This document shows, piece by piece, positions 49,931 through 59,238 of a DNA stretch of 64,000 nucleotides (its first letter is position 1; each line of letters begins with the position of its first letter). Made by a program: the position numbers and the translations under genes. Below the pieces are notes generated by a model that made no database searches, was not told where the DNA came from, and saw nothing but the letters and a program-made list of their open reading frames with translations. The DNA is taken from positions 1 to 64,000 of the forward strand of contig DAOQSN010000020.1 of the NCBI GenBank assembly GCA_035356615.1. The letters run 5' to 3'. This DNA comes from JAKQDH01 sp029558835 (lineage in GTDB: Bacteria > Planctomycetota > Phycisphaerae > UBA1845).

Positions 49931-51052
49931 TCACCGGACGCGGAACCGCCGGGCGGTAAGCAGCAGGCAACCGGGAAGCAGCAGCGCGAGGGCTGCGGGC
50001 TCCGGGATCAGCAGGATGCCGTGCGCCTCGCCGTTGGGGCCCACGCCGGTGCCGGCGATCCAGCCTAAGTCGTTGATGTCCGAGGCCATGATGATCTCCC
50101 AGCCGGTGCCGGGCGGGAGCAGGTCGTTCAGATCGACCATCACGCCGTTCTGCCAGAGGAAGCCGTGGCCGACGCCGGCGGCCGTCTTCGAGTAACCGAC
50201 GACCTGCCGCTGCTGGTTGATCGCGTAGGCGATGCTGCTGTCGCCGTCCAGGGTGCCCAGGTTCTGCATCTCCCCGTGGCGATAGATGAACGCGCGGATG
50301 TCCTGGACTCCAAACGTGTAGGAAGCCCCGACGATGTCGCCGTGCACGTTGATGTCGTAGGCCTGACTGATGTCGTGACCCGGCAGGGTCTTCAGATCAG
50401 ACATCAGGTCGTTGATCCCATCACTGTCGTCGTCACGATACCACACGCCGTTTTCCGGCGTGACCACGAAGGCATGCAGCGGCACGGGGCTGCCCGGCTT
50501 CTCCGCCGCTCCGACCACCTGGCCGGCGTCGTTGATGCCATGGGCCACGCTGCTGTAGCCGCCGAACGTGCCCAGGTCGACGCGTCCCATGCCGGCCTGC
50601 CAGATGTACGCGTGGTGGCTGGCGCGCCCGACGACCTGATCGGAGTTGTTGAGCGCGCCTACCTCCAGGAAGCCGGGCCCCAGATCGATCTCGGTGAAGC
50701 CGGTGGCCTCATCCCACAGGAACACGGCGTCATCGCCCCAGCCGACGACGCGGCCGGCGCTGTTGATGCCGACGGCGTTGCTGGTGCTGTAGCCGCCGAG
50801 GACGCCGATGTCGAGCATGCCCATTCCGCTCTCCCAGTAAAAGGCGCTGGGCGGGGCGGGAGGGGGTGGCATGGGCACTCCGCCCGAGCCGACGACCTGA
50901 CCGGCGTTGTTCAGACCATAGGCCCCGCTAACCCAGGGTCCGTTCGGAGTACCGAGATCAGTGAGCTGCCAATCGGCCAGCGCAGGCGATGACACCCCGA
51001 AAGCGACAACGCACAGCACCGCCACCGTCACATAGCGCAGCAACAAGTCCAT
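49931..51052 (-). CDS. PEP-CTERM protein with HAF repeats
   Basis: 373 residues. A signal peptide (VTVAVLCVVAFGVSSPALA) is followed by about eight HAF-type repeats with the INxxGQVVG pattern (LNNAGQVVGS, INSAGRVVGW, INDAGQVVGA and so on) and a proline run. The C-terminus is IPEPAALALLLPGCLLL with a basic tail, the exosortase target. It starts at ATG 51052, with GGAGG 9 nt upstream. It is convergent with the large PEP-CTERM gene, and the 230 nt between them hold no gene. The design is the same as the protein at 28572, suggesting paralogues. Confidence 0.85.
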   Translation of the reverse strand: MDLLLRYVTVAVLCVVAFGVSSPALADWQLTDLGTPNGPWVSGAYGLNNAGQVVGSGGVPMPPPPAPPSAFYWESGMGMLDIGVLGGYSTSNAVGINSAGRVVGWGDDAVFLWDEATGFTEIDLGPGFLEVGALNNSDQVVGRASHHAYIWQAGMGRVDLGTFGGYSSVAHGINDAGQVVGAAEKPGSPVPLHAFVVTPENGVWYRDDDSDGINDLMSDLKTLPGHDISQAYDINVHGDIVGASYTFGVQDIRAFIYRHGEMQNLGTLDGDSSIAYAINQQRQVVGYSKTAAGVGHGFLWQNGVMVDLNDLLPPGTGWEIIMASDINDLGWIAGTGVGPNGEAHGILLIPEPAALALLLPGCLLLTARRFRVR

Positions 51053-51128
51053 GTGTATCCCACCTCCATTGTGTGCCCTTCAACCCTGTGGCGCTTGCCA
51101 CTTGTTCCCCCAGAGATTGGCAGCCCGT

Positions 51129-51134
51129 ATTATA
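51129..51134 (-). promoter_or_regulatory. -10 box TATAAT of the HAF/PEP-CTERM gene
   Basis: TATAAT on the minus strand, about 77 nt upstream of the ATG at 51052. The -35 is weak: TTGATG is 13 nt upstream and TGATTG 16 nt upstream. No gene is seen in the rest of 51053-51534. Confidence 0.4.
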
Positions 51135-51534
51135 ACGCTTTCGGTGGCATCAATCATAGCAGGAAAGCGGCGCTGCTCGGCGGATAGCACCGGAGGCGTG
51201 CTCCCGCCCCTGTTGCCCAGGGGCGAGGGGGCGGCCCCGGAGCGGCGCAGACGCCCTGCCGTAACGGTCGGTGACTGTGGCGACCCGGTTCGTCCTGAAT
51301 GAGCATACGCTCACGGGCGCCACCGGCGTGGGGCTCGGCCGCTTCCTGACGGCCGCGGTTCGGATCGCCGATACGAATCGCAAGCGGTAAGTCAGTGTTC
51401 CTCCGGGCTGCCGGTGTACCTGGGCACCGCACAGGGGAAACAAGGCTCGGCCGGGGCTACCGGCTGCGGCCGTCCGATTGCCGCGGACCGACGCTGTCTC
51501 CACCGCGGCCTGGCGAAGTAGAGGTGAGGCACGC

Positions 51535-51948
51535 ATGAGCGAGGACTTCCGACTGGTGGAACGTGTCCCGACGGGCGAGGAGTACCGCGCGTTGCGGCGG
51601 GCGGTGGGATGGGGCGATGTCGATGTCGCAGGCGTGGCGCGGGGGCTTGCCGGCAGCCTGTATGCCGTGTGCGTGGAGTGCGAGGGGAGCATCGTGGGCT
51701 GCGGACGGATTGTGGGCGACGGGGGCGTTTACTTCTACCTCCAGGACGTCGTCGTCCTGCCGGCCTTTCAGGGCCGGGGATTGGGCGCGCGTATCATGGG
51801 GGCGCTGATGGGCTACCTGGACGCCCATGCGGGCCCCGGGGCGTTCGTGGGTCTGATGGCCGCCAGCGGGGTGGCGAGCTTCTATGAGAAGTACGGCTTC
51901 ACGGAGCGGCCGGCGGACCGGCCGGGGATGTTCCGGCTGTGGCGCTGA
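51535..51948 (+). CDS. GNAT-family N-acetyltransferase
   Basis: A 137-residue acetyltransferase. The acetyl-CoA site is VVVLPAFQGRGLGARIM (motif A, QxxGxG/A), with LMAASGVASFYEKYGF as motif B. The substrate is unknown. It resembles the small single-domain YjdJ/ElaA-like acetyltransferases that act on amines. The start is ATG 51535, with GAGG about 9 nt upstream. A copy of palindromic element A starts 28 nt after the stop. Confidence 0.85.
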   Translation: MSEDFRLVERVPTGEEYRALRRAVGWGDVDVAGVARGLAGSLYAVCVECEGSIVGCGRIVGDGGVYFYLQDVVVLPAFQGRGLGARIMGALMGYLDAHAGPGAFVGLMAASGVASFYEKYGFTERPADRPGMFRLWR

Positions 51949-51976
51949 ATGGGACCACCCAAACGGGAAACTGGGG

Positions 51977-52073
51977 GGTGCTCTGCCCAAGCCGAAGGCA
52001 CCGGCATGCTGGTGCAGACGGCAGCATTGGGCACGTGGGAGCGCATGGCGGCGCTGCGCTTGGCCCTGCCACC
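51977..52073 (+). repeat. palindromic element A, copy 3
   Basis: 97 bp. The left end reads GGTGCTCTGCCCAAGCCGAA and the right end GCGCTTGGCCCTGCCACC. It shares most of its length with copy 2 at 2888 in the same orientation, including GGCGGCGCTGCGCTTGGCC. The remaining sequence to 52246 holds no gene. Confidence 0.8.
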
Positions 52074-52246
52074 CTGGCCTCGGCGTCGGTTTCTTGACTG
52101 CGCGGACCTATTCAGGGCCGCCGCGTCAGACATGCAGCAGTGCCGCACCGGGCAGCGCGCGGAGGAACCCCAAGACGATGCGCAACGAGGCGCTGCGCGG
52201 GCGCTCCTTCTTCAACGAGCTGCCCGGCCGGCAATGAGGTTGCCCG

Positions 52247-54718
52247 TCACGGTCCGGGTTCGGTGCTGGGCTCTTCGGTCTTGCCGCGTTGTTCCTGGTC
52301 CTCGCGCTGCTTCTGGATGTCGGGGTCCTCGATGCGGAAGCCGTATTCATAAAGGTTCCGCTGGAACTCCCAGTAGGTTTCGTAGGCCTTTTCGGCGTCC
52401 TTGCGTAGGGCTTCCGCTTCGCGTTGGATTCTGGCCTGGGCGCCGGCGCCGCTCCCGGGACGCGGGCCCCCGGCGCGGTCCTGCGTGAGTTCCTGCATAT
52501 CGACCTGGGCGCGCATGTACTCGCGGAGGCAGGCGCGGGAGGCGAAGTCCCAGAGACGAATGAGTTCGTCATCGGCCTCGACACCGCCCAGGACGCTGGC
52601 GATCTTCATGGACTGCTCGTACTTGCGCGCATCAGCCAGGATGCGGGTGAACACACCTTTCTTGGTGTCATCGTAGAGGGCCACGCGCGTCGCGCCGCGC
52701 GCCGAGGGGGAGACGTACTCGCCCCGGAGTTTGCCCTGGGTGCCCAGCAGGCGGGCATCCTTCAGGTAGATACGGATTTCCTTGATGCGCTCGTCGGCGT
52801 GCACCATTCCCGCCTGGGCAAAGGCGTTGGTGTCGCTCAGCGGTTTGCCGTTGAACGTGTTCTCAGGGAAACGCTTGAGCACGGCCGAGCACGCCTCGGC
52901 ATAGGCCACGATGTTGTTGTTGCGGGCCTTGGACGCTTTCCGCAGTCCCTTGGCGGCGTCCTCGTACTTGCCTTCCCGTAGCGCGATGACGCCCTCCAGG
53001 AGGGCAAGGTGATCCTTCTTGACGTTGGGGTACCGGCGGAGGCTGTCGGGCTCCATGAGCGCGTCGAACTTGGTCCGGGCGGCCGGGAGGTCGTCGCTCT
53101 CGATCCGCTTGACGACCTCCTGGATGTCCCAGTCGCCGTCCTTGAGCACGCCCGGCAGGCCCAGACCTGCCACGCTGCCCAAGCCGTAGCGGACCACCTC
53201 AATGGTAAGCTGGTCAATGTCGCCCAGGCTGAACCGAATGGGCAGGTTGACGGCCGCGATGGTGGCCTGGATGGGGTCGCTGGTGAACTCGCCGGTGATG
53301 CGTCGCCCGTCGCGCAGCTTCACCAGGCGCTGACCGTCGGCCCGGCGCTCGACGCGGGCGACGCTCTCCAGGTCCACCTCCAGGGTACCCGCGCGGCTCT
53401 CCAGCTTGGCCTTGCCCTGCACGTCCGTGAGCACCAGATGGGCCTGGTCGGCGTCAAACTCGAGCACCTTGGGCGGCAGAGACTCGATCTTGCGGTCCGA
53501 GGTGCGGAACGCGACCACACCTACGTCGTCGAATTCCAAGTCCGTCAACTGCCCGCCCTTGGGTTCGAACTTGAAACTGGAGCCTACGGCCGTGGCGCTG
53601 ATGCGGTTGCCGCCCTCCAGGTAGAGGTTGCACCCGTCGGCGTGGCTCATCACGTAGGCCACCACGTCGAGGGGCACCTCGAAGGCACCCAACGGCGAGT
53701 TCCAGGTGATGTTCTGCGTGGTGATCTTGCCGAAGTGACGATCGCCATCGGGGAAGTACACCGCCTCGCCGTCCCGGAGGCGCGGGAACTCGGGGAGGAT
53801 GACCTTGCCGTCCTCGTTGGTGAGGATGCTCATGAAGGGCGTGAAGTCGGTGCCCGGATGGATCTTGCCGAGGGCGTAGGCATTCCGCACCATCTCGCGG
53901 GTGATCTTGGCCGGCACCAGCCCGGTGTCGTTGGCGGTCGTGTCACGGTCCTCGGGCTTGGCCATCAGGGTGACCGTTCCGACGAGGTACCCGTCCACGT
54001 TGACGCTGGGACCGCCGCTGTTGCCCGGGCGGGCTTGGGCGTCCACGTAGACCATCCGGACGCGCCCGCCGGGCGTGCGCGGCAACTGGCGGATGTGGCC
54101 GGTGGTGACGGTCACCTCCGGGTGTTGCTGACCCGTCATACGCTGGCTGTCCGCGCCGGGGAAGCCGAAGTTCCAAACCTGCATACTTTCGTGCAGGCGA
54201 GACTCGGGCAGCAGCGGCAGGAAGTTAGGTGTTTCCAGCTTGTTGCCGTCCTCGTCGATGGCTTGGAGGAGGTGCTGGTCCGCCTCGTCGTTGCCGTAAA
54301 CGTCAATGCACTCCCAGATCTTCTGCTTGTCCGTCCCGGAGTCGACGATCACCCTCCAGGTGACCCTGCCCGCGTTGTAGTACGTCCGCTGCTTCTCCAG
54401 GTCGCTGCGCTGGTGGGCGATGTCGGCCACGTGGTTGTTGGTCATCAGCAGGCCGGTGCGGTTAATGAAATACCCCGACCCGAAACCCACGGGTCGATCG
54501 CCCTTTTCGCGTTCGGAGACGGCGGTGGCGACCATGACGGTGGCCCCCTTGACCCGCTTCTCGACGGCCGGTTTCATCTCGTCGGCCGCAAACGCCCGAC
54601 CCGTGGTGCCCAGCGCGGCGGCGGCCAGGGCACAGGGCAGCACCCACCTGCGGTAACGGTGGCTCCTCATGCTGGCATGGGTTGCTGATACCAATCGGCA
54701 AACGTGTCTCGGTGTCAT
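52247..54718 (-). CDS. exported trypsin-like serine protease with large unknown C-terminal region
   Basis: 823 residues. A signal peptide (YRRWVLPCALAAAALGTTGRAFA) follows a long basic lead. The S1-type protease domain has GFGSGYFINRTGLLMTNNHV with catalytic His96 and RPGNSGGPSV with Ser234; the Asp is not certain. Beyond about 300, the protein has no domain I recognise: a beta-rich region (GGQLTDLEFDDVGVVAFRTS style) followed by helical, TPR-like segments and a charged end. No PDZ domain is seen, which separates it from DegP/HtrA. The start is ATG 54718, with GGAG 9 nt upstream; ATG 54670 directly before the basic signal is an alternative. Confidence 0.78.
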   Translation of the reverse strand: MTPRHVCRLVSATHASMRSHRYRRWVLPCALAAAALGTTGRAFAADEMKPAVEKRVKGATVMVATAVSEREKGDRPVGFGSGYFINRTGLLMTNNHVADIAHQRSDLEKQRTYYNAGRVTWRVIVDSGTDKQKIWECIDVYGNDEADQHLLQAIDEDGNKLETPNFLPLLPESRLHESMQVWNFGFPGADSQRMTGQQHPEVTVTTGHIRQLPRTPGGRVRMVYVDAQARPGNSGGPSVNVDGYLVGTVTLMAKPEDRDTTANDTGLVPAKITREMVRNAYALGKIHPGTDFTPFMSILTNEDGKVILPEFPRLRDGEAVYFPDGDRHFGKITTQNITWNSPLGAFEVPLDVVAYVMSHADGCNLYLEGGNRISATAVGSSFKFEPKGGQLTDLEFDDVGVVAFRTSDRKIESLPPKVLEFDADQAHLVLTDVQGKAKLESRAGTLEVDLESVARVERRADGQRLVKLRDGRRITGEFTSDPIQATIAAVNLPIRFSLGDIDQLTIEVVRYGLGSVAGLGLPGVLKDGDWDIQEVVKRIESDDLPAARTKFDALMEPDSLRRYPNVKKDHLALLEGVIALREGKYEDAAKGLRKASKARNNNIVAYAEACSAVLKRFPENTFNGKPLSDTNAFAQAGMVHADERIKEIRIYLKDARLLGTQGKLRGEYVSPSARGATRVALYDDTKKGVFTRILADARKYEQSMKIASVLGGVEADDELIRLWDFASRACLREYMRAQVDMQELTQDRAGGPRPGSGAGAQARIQREAEALRKDAEKAYETYWEFQRNLYEYGFRIEDPDIQKQREDQEQRGKTEEPSTEPGP

Positions 54719-54807
54719 GGCAGCAGTCTCCGGTGAGAGCAAACGCGCGGGCACCTCCCGCATGAGCGCGGATGCGCAGCGGGCGAAGGTTGCATCCTAC
54801 TCCAAGT

Positions 54808-54837
54808 ATTCTATCGGCAGGCCGCGCCGGGTGTCAA
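54808..54837 (-). promoter_or_regulatory. strong sigma-70-type promoter of the protease gene
   Basis: On the minus strand, TTGACA (54837-54832, perfect -35), an 18-bp spacer and TAGAAT (54813-54808). The leader is about 83 nt. The rest of 54719-55227 holds no gene. Confidence 0.65.
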
Positions 54838-55227
54838 CCGCAGTCCACCCTCCCCGCGGGTACCCTCCCCCGTCCCGGCGGCCGGCAGGTAAGCCCGCCG
54901 GCGGTGTCACCACCGGCCGTACCGGGTACGTAACGGCCCCGTCACGAGCAGCGGCGGGCCTCCGGGACGCGGCCACTTGTCTGCCGCGCAGCACCAGGCA
55001 CGGGTGGTCTTGCCGAGTAGCAGGAGGCGGGCAGGGCGGGCGGCCGAAACGTACTTGCGGGTCTCAGTTCGGCCCAGTTTTCCGCCGAGATTTGCGGGAT
55101 CGGCATGCCTCTGGCGGGAAGGCAGTGGGACGAGGAAGATAGCGGGCCACGGGGGTTTCGTCGCGAGCGGCGTGCGCTCCCGGCGAGCACCCGGTCAGGC
55201 GGGTACCGGTCACAGGAGCTTGAGTTC

Positions 55228-55995
55228 ATGGGTCGCTTTGGTGGTCAGCCGCGCAGTGCCGCCGAGGAAACTTGGCGCGTGTTCCGCATCATGTCGGAAT
55301 TTGTCGAAGGTTTTGACATCATGTCGCAGGTGCCGGCGGCCGTCTCCGTCTTCGGGTCGGCGCGCATGCCGCGCGACCATCGCTACTACGCCCAGGCGGA
55401 GCAGCTTGCGGCCGAGCTGGTGCGACGGGGGTTCGCCGTCGTCACCGGCGGCGGGCCGGGGATTATGGAGGCCGCGAACAAGGGGGCGGCCGAGGCGGGC
55501 GGCGAGAGCATCGGGCTGAACATCTACCTGCCGCAGGAACAGATCGCCAACCCGTTCCAGACCGTGGCCCTGGAGTTCCGCTACTTCTTCTGTCGCAAGG
55601 TCATGTTCGTCCGGTACGCGGTGGGCTTCGTGTGCTTTCCGGGCGGCTTCGGCACCATGGACGAGTTCTTCGAGGCGATGACGCTGATCCAGACGCACAA
55701 GACGGAGCGCTTCCCGATCGTCCTGGTGGGCAGCGAGTTCTGGCTGCCGCTGGTGAAGTGGATCCGGGAGCATCAACTCGGGGTACCCGGTTACGTGTCC
55801 ACGGAAGACCTCGATCTGTTCGAGGTGACGGACGACGTGGTGTGGGCGGCCCAGCACATCTCGGAAGTCTACGAGCGGAACGTGGCCCAGCGGAAGACGG
55901 CCCTGCGGGCGCCGCTCACGGCCGAGGGCACGGTGGCCGGCCGGCAGCCCCGACGCCCCGGCATGGCAATGCCCTACGAAGACCTGCACCCGTAG
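55228..55995 (+). CDS. LOG-family (TIGR00730) Rossmann-fold protein
   Basis: 255 residues. VVTGGGPGIMEAANKGA and CFPGGFGTMDEFFEA are the two nucleotide-binding/catalytic motifs of the lysine-decarboxylase-like LOG family. Many of these are cytokinin-riboside-5'-monophosphate or other nucleotide phosphoribohydrolases; the bacterial substrate is uncertain. The start is ATG 55228, with AGGAG 10 nt upstream. The TAG stop (55993-55995) lies in the first bases of an 81-bp repeat element, so the repeat supplies the stop codon and the present C-terminus may be shorter or longer than the ancestral one. Confidence 0.88.
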   Translation: MGRFGGQPRSAAEETWRVFRIMSEFVEGFDIMSQVPAAVSVFGSARMPRDHRYYAQAEQLAAELVRRGFAVVTGGGPGIMEAANKGAAEAGGESIGLNIYLPQEQIANPFQTVALEFRYFFCRKVMFVRYAVGFVCFPGGFGTMDEFFEAMTLIQTHKTERFPIVLVGSEFWLPLVKWIREHQLGVPGYVSTEDLDLFEVTDDVVWAAQHISEVYERNVAQRKTALRAPLTAEGTVAGRQPRRPGMAMPYEDLHP

Positions 55996-56072
55996 CGTCG
56001 GCCCCCGGCGGCCGACGTGAACTGTCCGCAGCGGAATCCTCTCCTGCGTCGCCCGCGGGTACGGGTTTAGCG
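55992..56072 (+). repeat. 81-bp double-hairpin element B, copy 3 (right end degraded)
   Basis: Starts GTAGCGTCGGCCCCCGG and keeps the first hairpin, a central CTGTCCGCAG and CTGCGTCGCCCGCGGG of the second arm. The right terminal repeat has decayed to TTTAGCG. Same orientation as the hydE copy. A reversed CCCTCTCCC-type hairpin lies downstream at about 56131-56170. Confidence 0.75.
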
Positions 56073-56190
56073 TCTTCCACGTTGGGGGTGAGTATGCTGA
56101 GGCACCCGGGACGGTGTCATCGCTTCCGTCGCGCTTCCCCCTGCGCCTCTCCCGCGGGAAGAGGGGTTCAGACGCCGCGCCGCTCACCGC

Positions 56191-56970
56191 TTGCCCGCGG
56201 CGGGTGGAAGGCTTAGAATTGCAGCAGTTGCAGCGGCGTCCACCCGGAGCCGAGGTTGCACGCCGGGCAGCACGGTTACGACCCCGACGCGAGGAGGTGG
56301 TGTCGTCTTCGCAGCCAACCCGCCGGATGAGTTTCCGTCCGTCCTGGATACCAGCGTCCTGGTGCTGAACGCGCATTACCTGGCGATGCGTGTGATCAGT
56401 GTGCGCCACGCTTTTGCGCTGTTGTTCAAGCAGGACCGGCAACTGCGGCCGGTGGCCGAGGTCGTCTGCATCGAGGACGGGCGGTACGTATCCTACACGT
56501 TCAACGACTGGTTCGAGCTGAGCGTGCTGCAGCGGCCCGGCGGTCGGGACGGATACGACTGGATCCGCACCGTGCGTGCCGAGTTGATGGTGCCGCGGAT
56601 CATCCGGGTGCTGACGTTCGCGCGGCTGCCGCGCCGGGAGGTTAAGTTCACGCGCCGCAACGTTTTCGCCCGCGACGGCAACACGTGCCAGTATTGCGGG
56701 CGCCACTTCGGCCTGTCCGAGCTGACGCTGGACCACGTGGTACCGCGGGCTCGCGGCGGTCAAACCACCTGGGAGAACGTGGTCTGCTCGTGCGTGTCCT
56801 GCAACGTCCGCAAAGGCGGGCGCACGCCGTGGGAAGCCTGCATGCGCCTCATCCGGGCACCCGAGCGCCCCCACCGCAGTCCGGCGTTGACGGTCCGACT
56901 ATCGGACCGGCGCTATGGCTGCTGGCGGGCGTTCGTGGAATCCGCGCACTGGAACATCGAGTCCATTTAG
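56191..56970 (+). CDS. HNH endonuclease family protein
   Basis: The conserved part, from about 56337, covers VLDTSVLVLNAHYLAMRVIS and then the HNH zinc module: CQYCGRHFG, LDHVVPRARGG and CVSCNVRKGGRTP. This is the common bacterial HNH_5-type family, about 200 residues in relatives. The start is unclear: the frame is open to TTG 56191, but the best ribosome site (GAGGAGG, 56291-56297) is followed by GTG in another frame and only GTC codons in this one. That suggests a frameshift, a sequencing error or a non-standard start. The function in the cell is unknown; no restriction or phage genes are nearby. Confidence 0.75.
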   Translation: MPAAGGRLRIAAVAAASTRSRGCTPGSTVTTPTRGGGVVFAANPPDEFPSVLDTSVLVLNAHYLAMRVISVRHAFALLFKQDRQLRPVAEVVCIEDGRYVSYTFNDWFELSVLQRPGGRDGYDWIRTVRAELMVPRIIRVLTFARLPRREVKFTRRNVFARDGNTCQYCGRHFGLSELTLDHVVPRARGGQTTWENVVCSCVSCNVRKGGRTPWEACMRLIRAPERPHRSPALTVRLSDRRYGCWRAFVESAHWNIESI

Positions 56971-57118
56971 CGGACCACGCCCCGTCCACGTCCGGCATGG
57001 GGCCGCCGCATCCGAAGTGTTGCTGGATTCTGTGATCCAGACGACCCCGACCCGCGCCGATGAGTAGTAAGAGAGGCGGTGTGTACGCCTTCGACTTCCG
57101 CCGGAACCGAGTCCGTGC

Positions 57119-57176
57119 GGAAGCGAGCGGGCTTCCTGGCGCGCTCGGAGATGCCCCTCGCTTTCGCTCGGGTTCG
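57119..57176. repeat. degenerate family C palindromes
   Basis: GGAAGCGAGCGGGCTTCC (57119-57136) and CCCCTCGCTTTCGCTCGGGT (57154-57173) are variants of the family C unit. They lie in the 271-nt gap before the REC-GGDEF gene. Confidence 0.5.
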
Positions 57177-57241
57177 TTGGCGCTGGGCGGACGGGCGCGG
57201 GACACGGGGCACCTACCGCACGAACAGTGAGGTCTACCATC

Positions 57242-58879
57242 GTGGCGGAAGTGGACGTCTGCGTCATTGACGATGAGCAGGACCAGCGCCGACTGGCCGC
57301 CAGGCTGTTGACGGAGGCGGGGTTCTCGGTCGCCGAGGCGGGGGACGTCGCCGCGGGGCTGGCCGTCATCGCCGTGCACCATCCGAAGATCGTGCTCAGC
57401 GACTACCATCTGCCCGACGGGAGCGGCGCGGACCTTTGTCGCCGCTTGCGGGCGGACCCGCACGGGGTGGCCGTGCACTTCGTGCTGATGACCGCCAGCG
57501 GCAAGCAGGATTCCCTCGTCGAGGCGATCATCCCCGAAGCGGATGACTATCTTCCCAAGCCGTTGGACAAACAGTCGCTGCTGGCCCGGGTGCGGGTGGG
57601 CCTGCGCATGCAGCGCATGCACGAGCAACTGCACACGGCCGCCATCACCGACGGCCTGACCGGGCTACACAACCACGACTTCCTCACCCGCGTGCTCGAA
57701 CAGGAGATGGCGCGGTCGCGCCGTTACGGGCATCCGCTGGCCCTCATCATGGTCGATATCGACCACTTCAAGGTGGTCAACGACACGTTCGGGCACCTGG
57801 TGGGCAACGCCGTGCTCCAGGAGGTCGCCCGGGTTCTGCGGCAAGCGGTGCGTGACGTGGACACGGTGGGTCGGTTCGGAGGCGAGGAGTTTGCGGTCAT
57901 TCTGCCGGAGGCAACGTGCGCCGAGGCGGCACACGTGGCCGAGCGCATGCGCCGGGCTGTGGCCGATTCCATCGACGTGAAGGCCCTGCGCGGCCACACC
58001 GTCACCGCGTCGTTCGGCCTGGCGGACGCCAACGACACCCGGGTCACGAACACGGCGCAACTGCTCGACCTGGCCGACCGGGCGCTCTACCTGGCCAAGC
58101 GGCGCGGGCGTAACCAGGTGTCGTCCTGCTACGAAGTGGACGAACAGGCGGAAGTGGCGGCCACGTTGCAGACGGACGAGATCGAGTCGCTGCGCCGGCG
58201 GGTGGCGATGCTGAGCACGCGGGCGAAGGACGTGTATGTGCAGAGCATCGCCTCGCTGGTGCAGGCGCTCGATGAGAAGGACCCCTACACGGCCCGCCAC
58301 TGCGCCAACGTGGCCTTCTACGCGGAGCGGGTCGCCCACGCGCTGGGGTGCAGCACGGGTACCATCCAGAGCATCAAGAACGCCGCCCTGCTGCACGACA
58401 TCGGCAAGGTGGGCATCCCCGACCGCATCCTGCTGAAACGCACCGCATTGAGCCCGGTCGAGCGCATGGTGATGGGGCAGGTGCCGCTCATTGGCACGCG
58501 CATTGTGGACCACTTGCGTATCCTGGAGGCGGAGGTGCAGATCATCCGCCACCAGCGGGAACACTACGACGGCACGGGGCAACCCGCGGGCTTGCAGGGC
58601 GATCAGATTCCGATCGGCTCGCGCATCCTGCTCGTCGTGGACGCCTTCGACGCCATGACCACGGACCGCGTGTACCGCGCCCGCCGTCCCATCGAGGACG
58701 CCCTCACGGAACTGCGGGACCTCGCTGGCCGGCAGTTTGACCCGCGCGCCGTGGCCGCCCTCACCTCCGCCCTGCACGACGAACGCCCCGTCTGGCAACT
58801 GCGTATCGACGAATCGGTCAACCTGCTGCGCCTGCCCGACCGCGCGCTCGCCGACCACGCCGCCACCAGCCGACTCTAG
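57242..58879 (+). CDS. response regulator with GGDEF and HD-GYP domains
   Basis: 545 residues in three domains. The receiver (about 1-120) has phospho-acceptor Asp54 in VLSDYHLPDG. The GGDEF domain (about 135-300) has intact GGEEF at 213-217, so it should make cyclic di-GMP. The HD-GYP domain (about 345-520) has His385-Asp386 in LLHDIGKVG, but its signature reads DGTGQP (443-448), with Gln in place of the usual Tyr. Cyclic di-GMP could be both made and broken by one protein. No cognate kinase is adjacent. The start is GTG 57242, with GAGG 9 nt upstream; GTG 57227 is possible. Confidence 0.92.
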   Translation: MAEVDVCVIDDEQDQRRLAARLLTEAGFSVAEAGDVAAGLAVIAVHHPKIVLSDYHLPDGSGADLCRRLRADPHGVAVHFVLMTASGKQDSLVEAIIPEADDYLPKPLDKQSLLARVRVGLRMQRMHEQLHTAAITDGLTGLHNHDFLTRVLEQEMARSRRYGHPLALIMVDIDHFKVVNDTFGHLVGNAVLQEVARVLRQAVRDVDTVGRFGGEEFAVILPEATCAEAAHVAERMRRAVADSIDVKALRGHTVTASFGLADANDTRVTNTAQLLDLADRALYLAKRRGRNQVSSCYEVDEQAEVAATLQTDEIESLRRRVAMLSTRAKDVYVQSIASLVQALDEKDPYTARHCANVAFYAERVAHALGCSTGTIQSIKNAALLHDIGKVGIPDRILLKRTALSPVERMVMGQVPLIGTRIVDHLRILEAEVQIIRHQREHYDGTGQPAGLQGDQIPIGSRILLVVDAFDAMTTDRVYRARRPIEDALTELRDLAGRQFDPRAVAALTSALHDERPVWQLRIDESVNLLRLPDRALADHAATSRL

Positions 58880-58880
58880 C

Positions 58881-58936
58881 CGATTGTCGATTGTCGATTG
58901 TCGATTGACGATTGACGATTGACGATTGTCGATTGC
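58881..58936. repeat. heptameric tandem repeat, CGATTGN x8
   Basis: Eight consecutive 7-mers: CGATTGT x3, CGATTGA x3, CGATTGT, CGATTGC. It starts one base after the stop codon of the REC-GGDEF-HD-GYP gene. Confidence 0.95.
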
Positions 58937-59057
58937 AGCGCGGCGGGTGCACACCGCCCACCGGCGCGCAGTCCGTGGGGTGAGCCCCGCCCACCCGCGG
59001 GCTGGGAAACGCCTGTTGCAGCAGCGCGCGTTTTCGGCGACATTGCCACCCTGCGTC

Positions 59058-59138
59058 GTGGCGTCGCCGCCCGCTGGCGACGTCGTAGTTGACGGTGCCC
59101 CGGAAGTTCTGCGTCGGCCGCGGGGGGGCCGACGTGGC
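59058..59138 (-). repeat. 81-bp double-hairpin element B, copy 4
   Basis: Starts GTGGCGTCGCCG and ends GGCCGACGTGGC, again exactly 81 bp between the terminal repeats, with one GTCGCC and one GTCGGCC hairpin. Inverted relative to the hydE copy. The 359-nt gap 58880-59238 is mostly the heptamer array plus this element. Confidence 0.85.
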
Positions 59139-59238
59139 GTTTGCGGGGAGGCGCGGGCGAACGACGCTAGCTTTGCGGTTGGTCGTAGACGGCCGAGAAA
59201 GAGTCCCTTGTAGACGGGCAGGCGGCAAGGAGGCGAGC

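Noticed and set aside
58881..58936. Heptamer array considered as a CRISPR array
   Set aside because: Units are 7 bp with no spacers and no cas genes are near.
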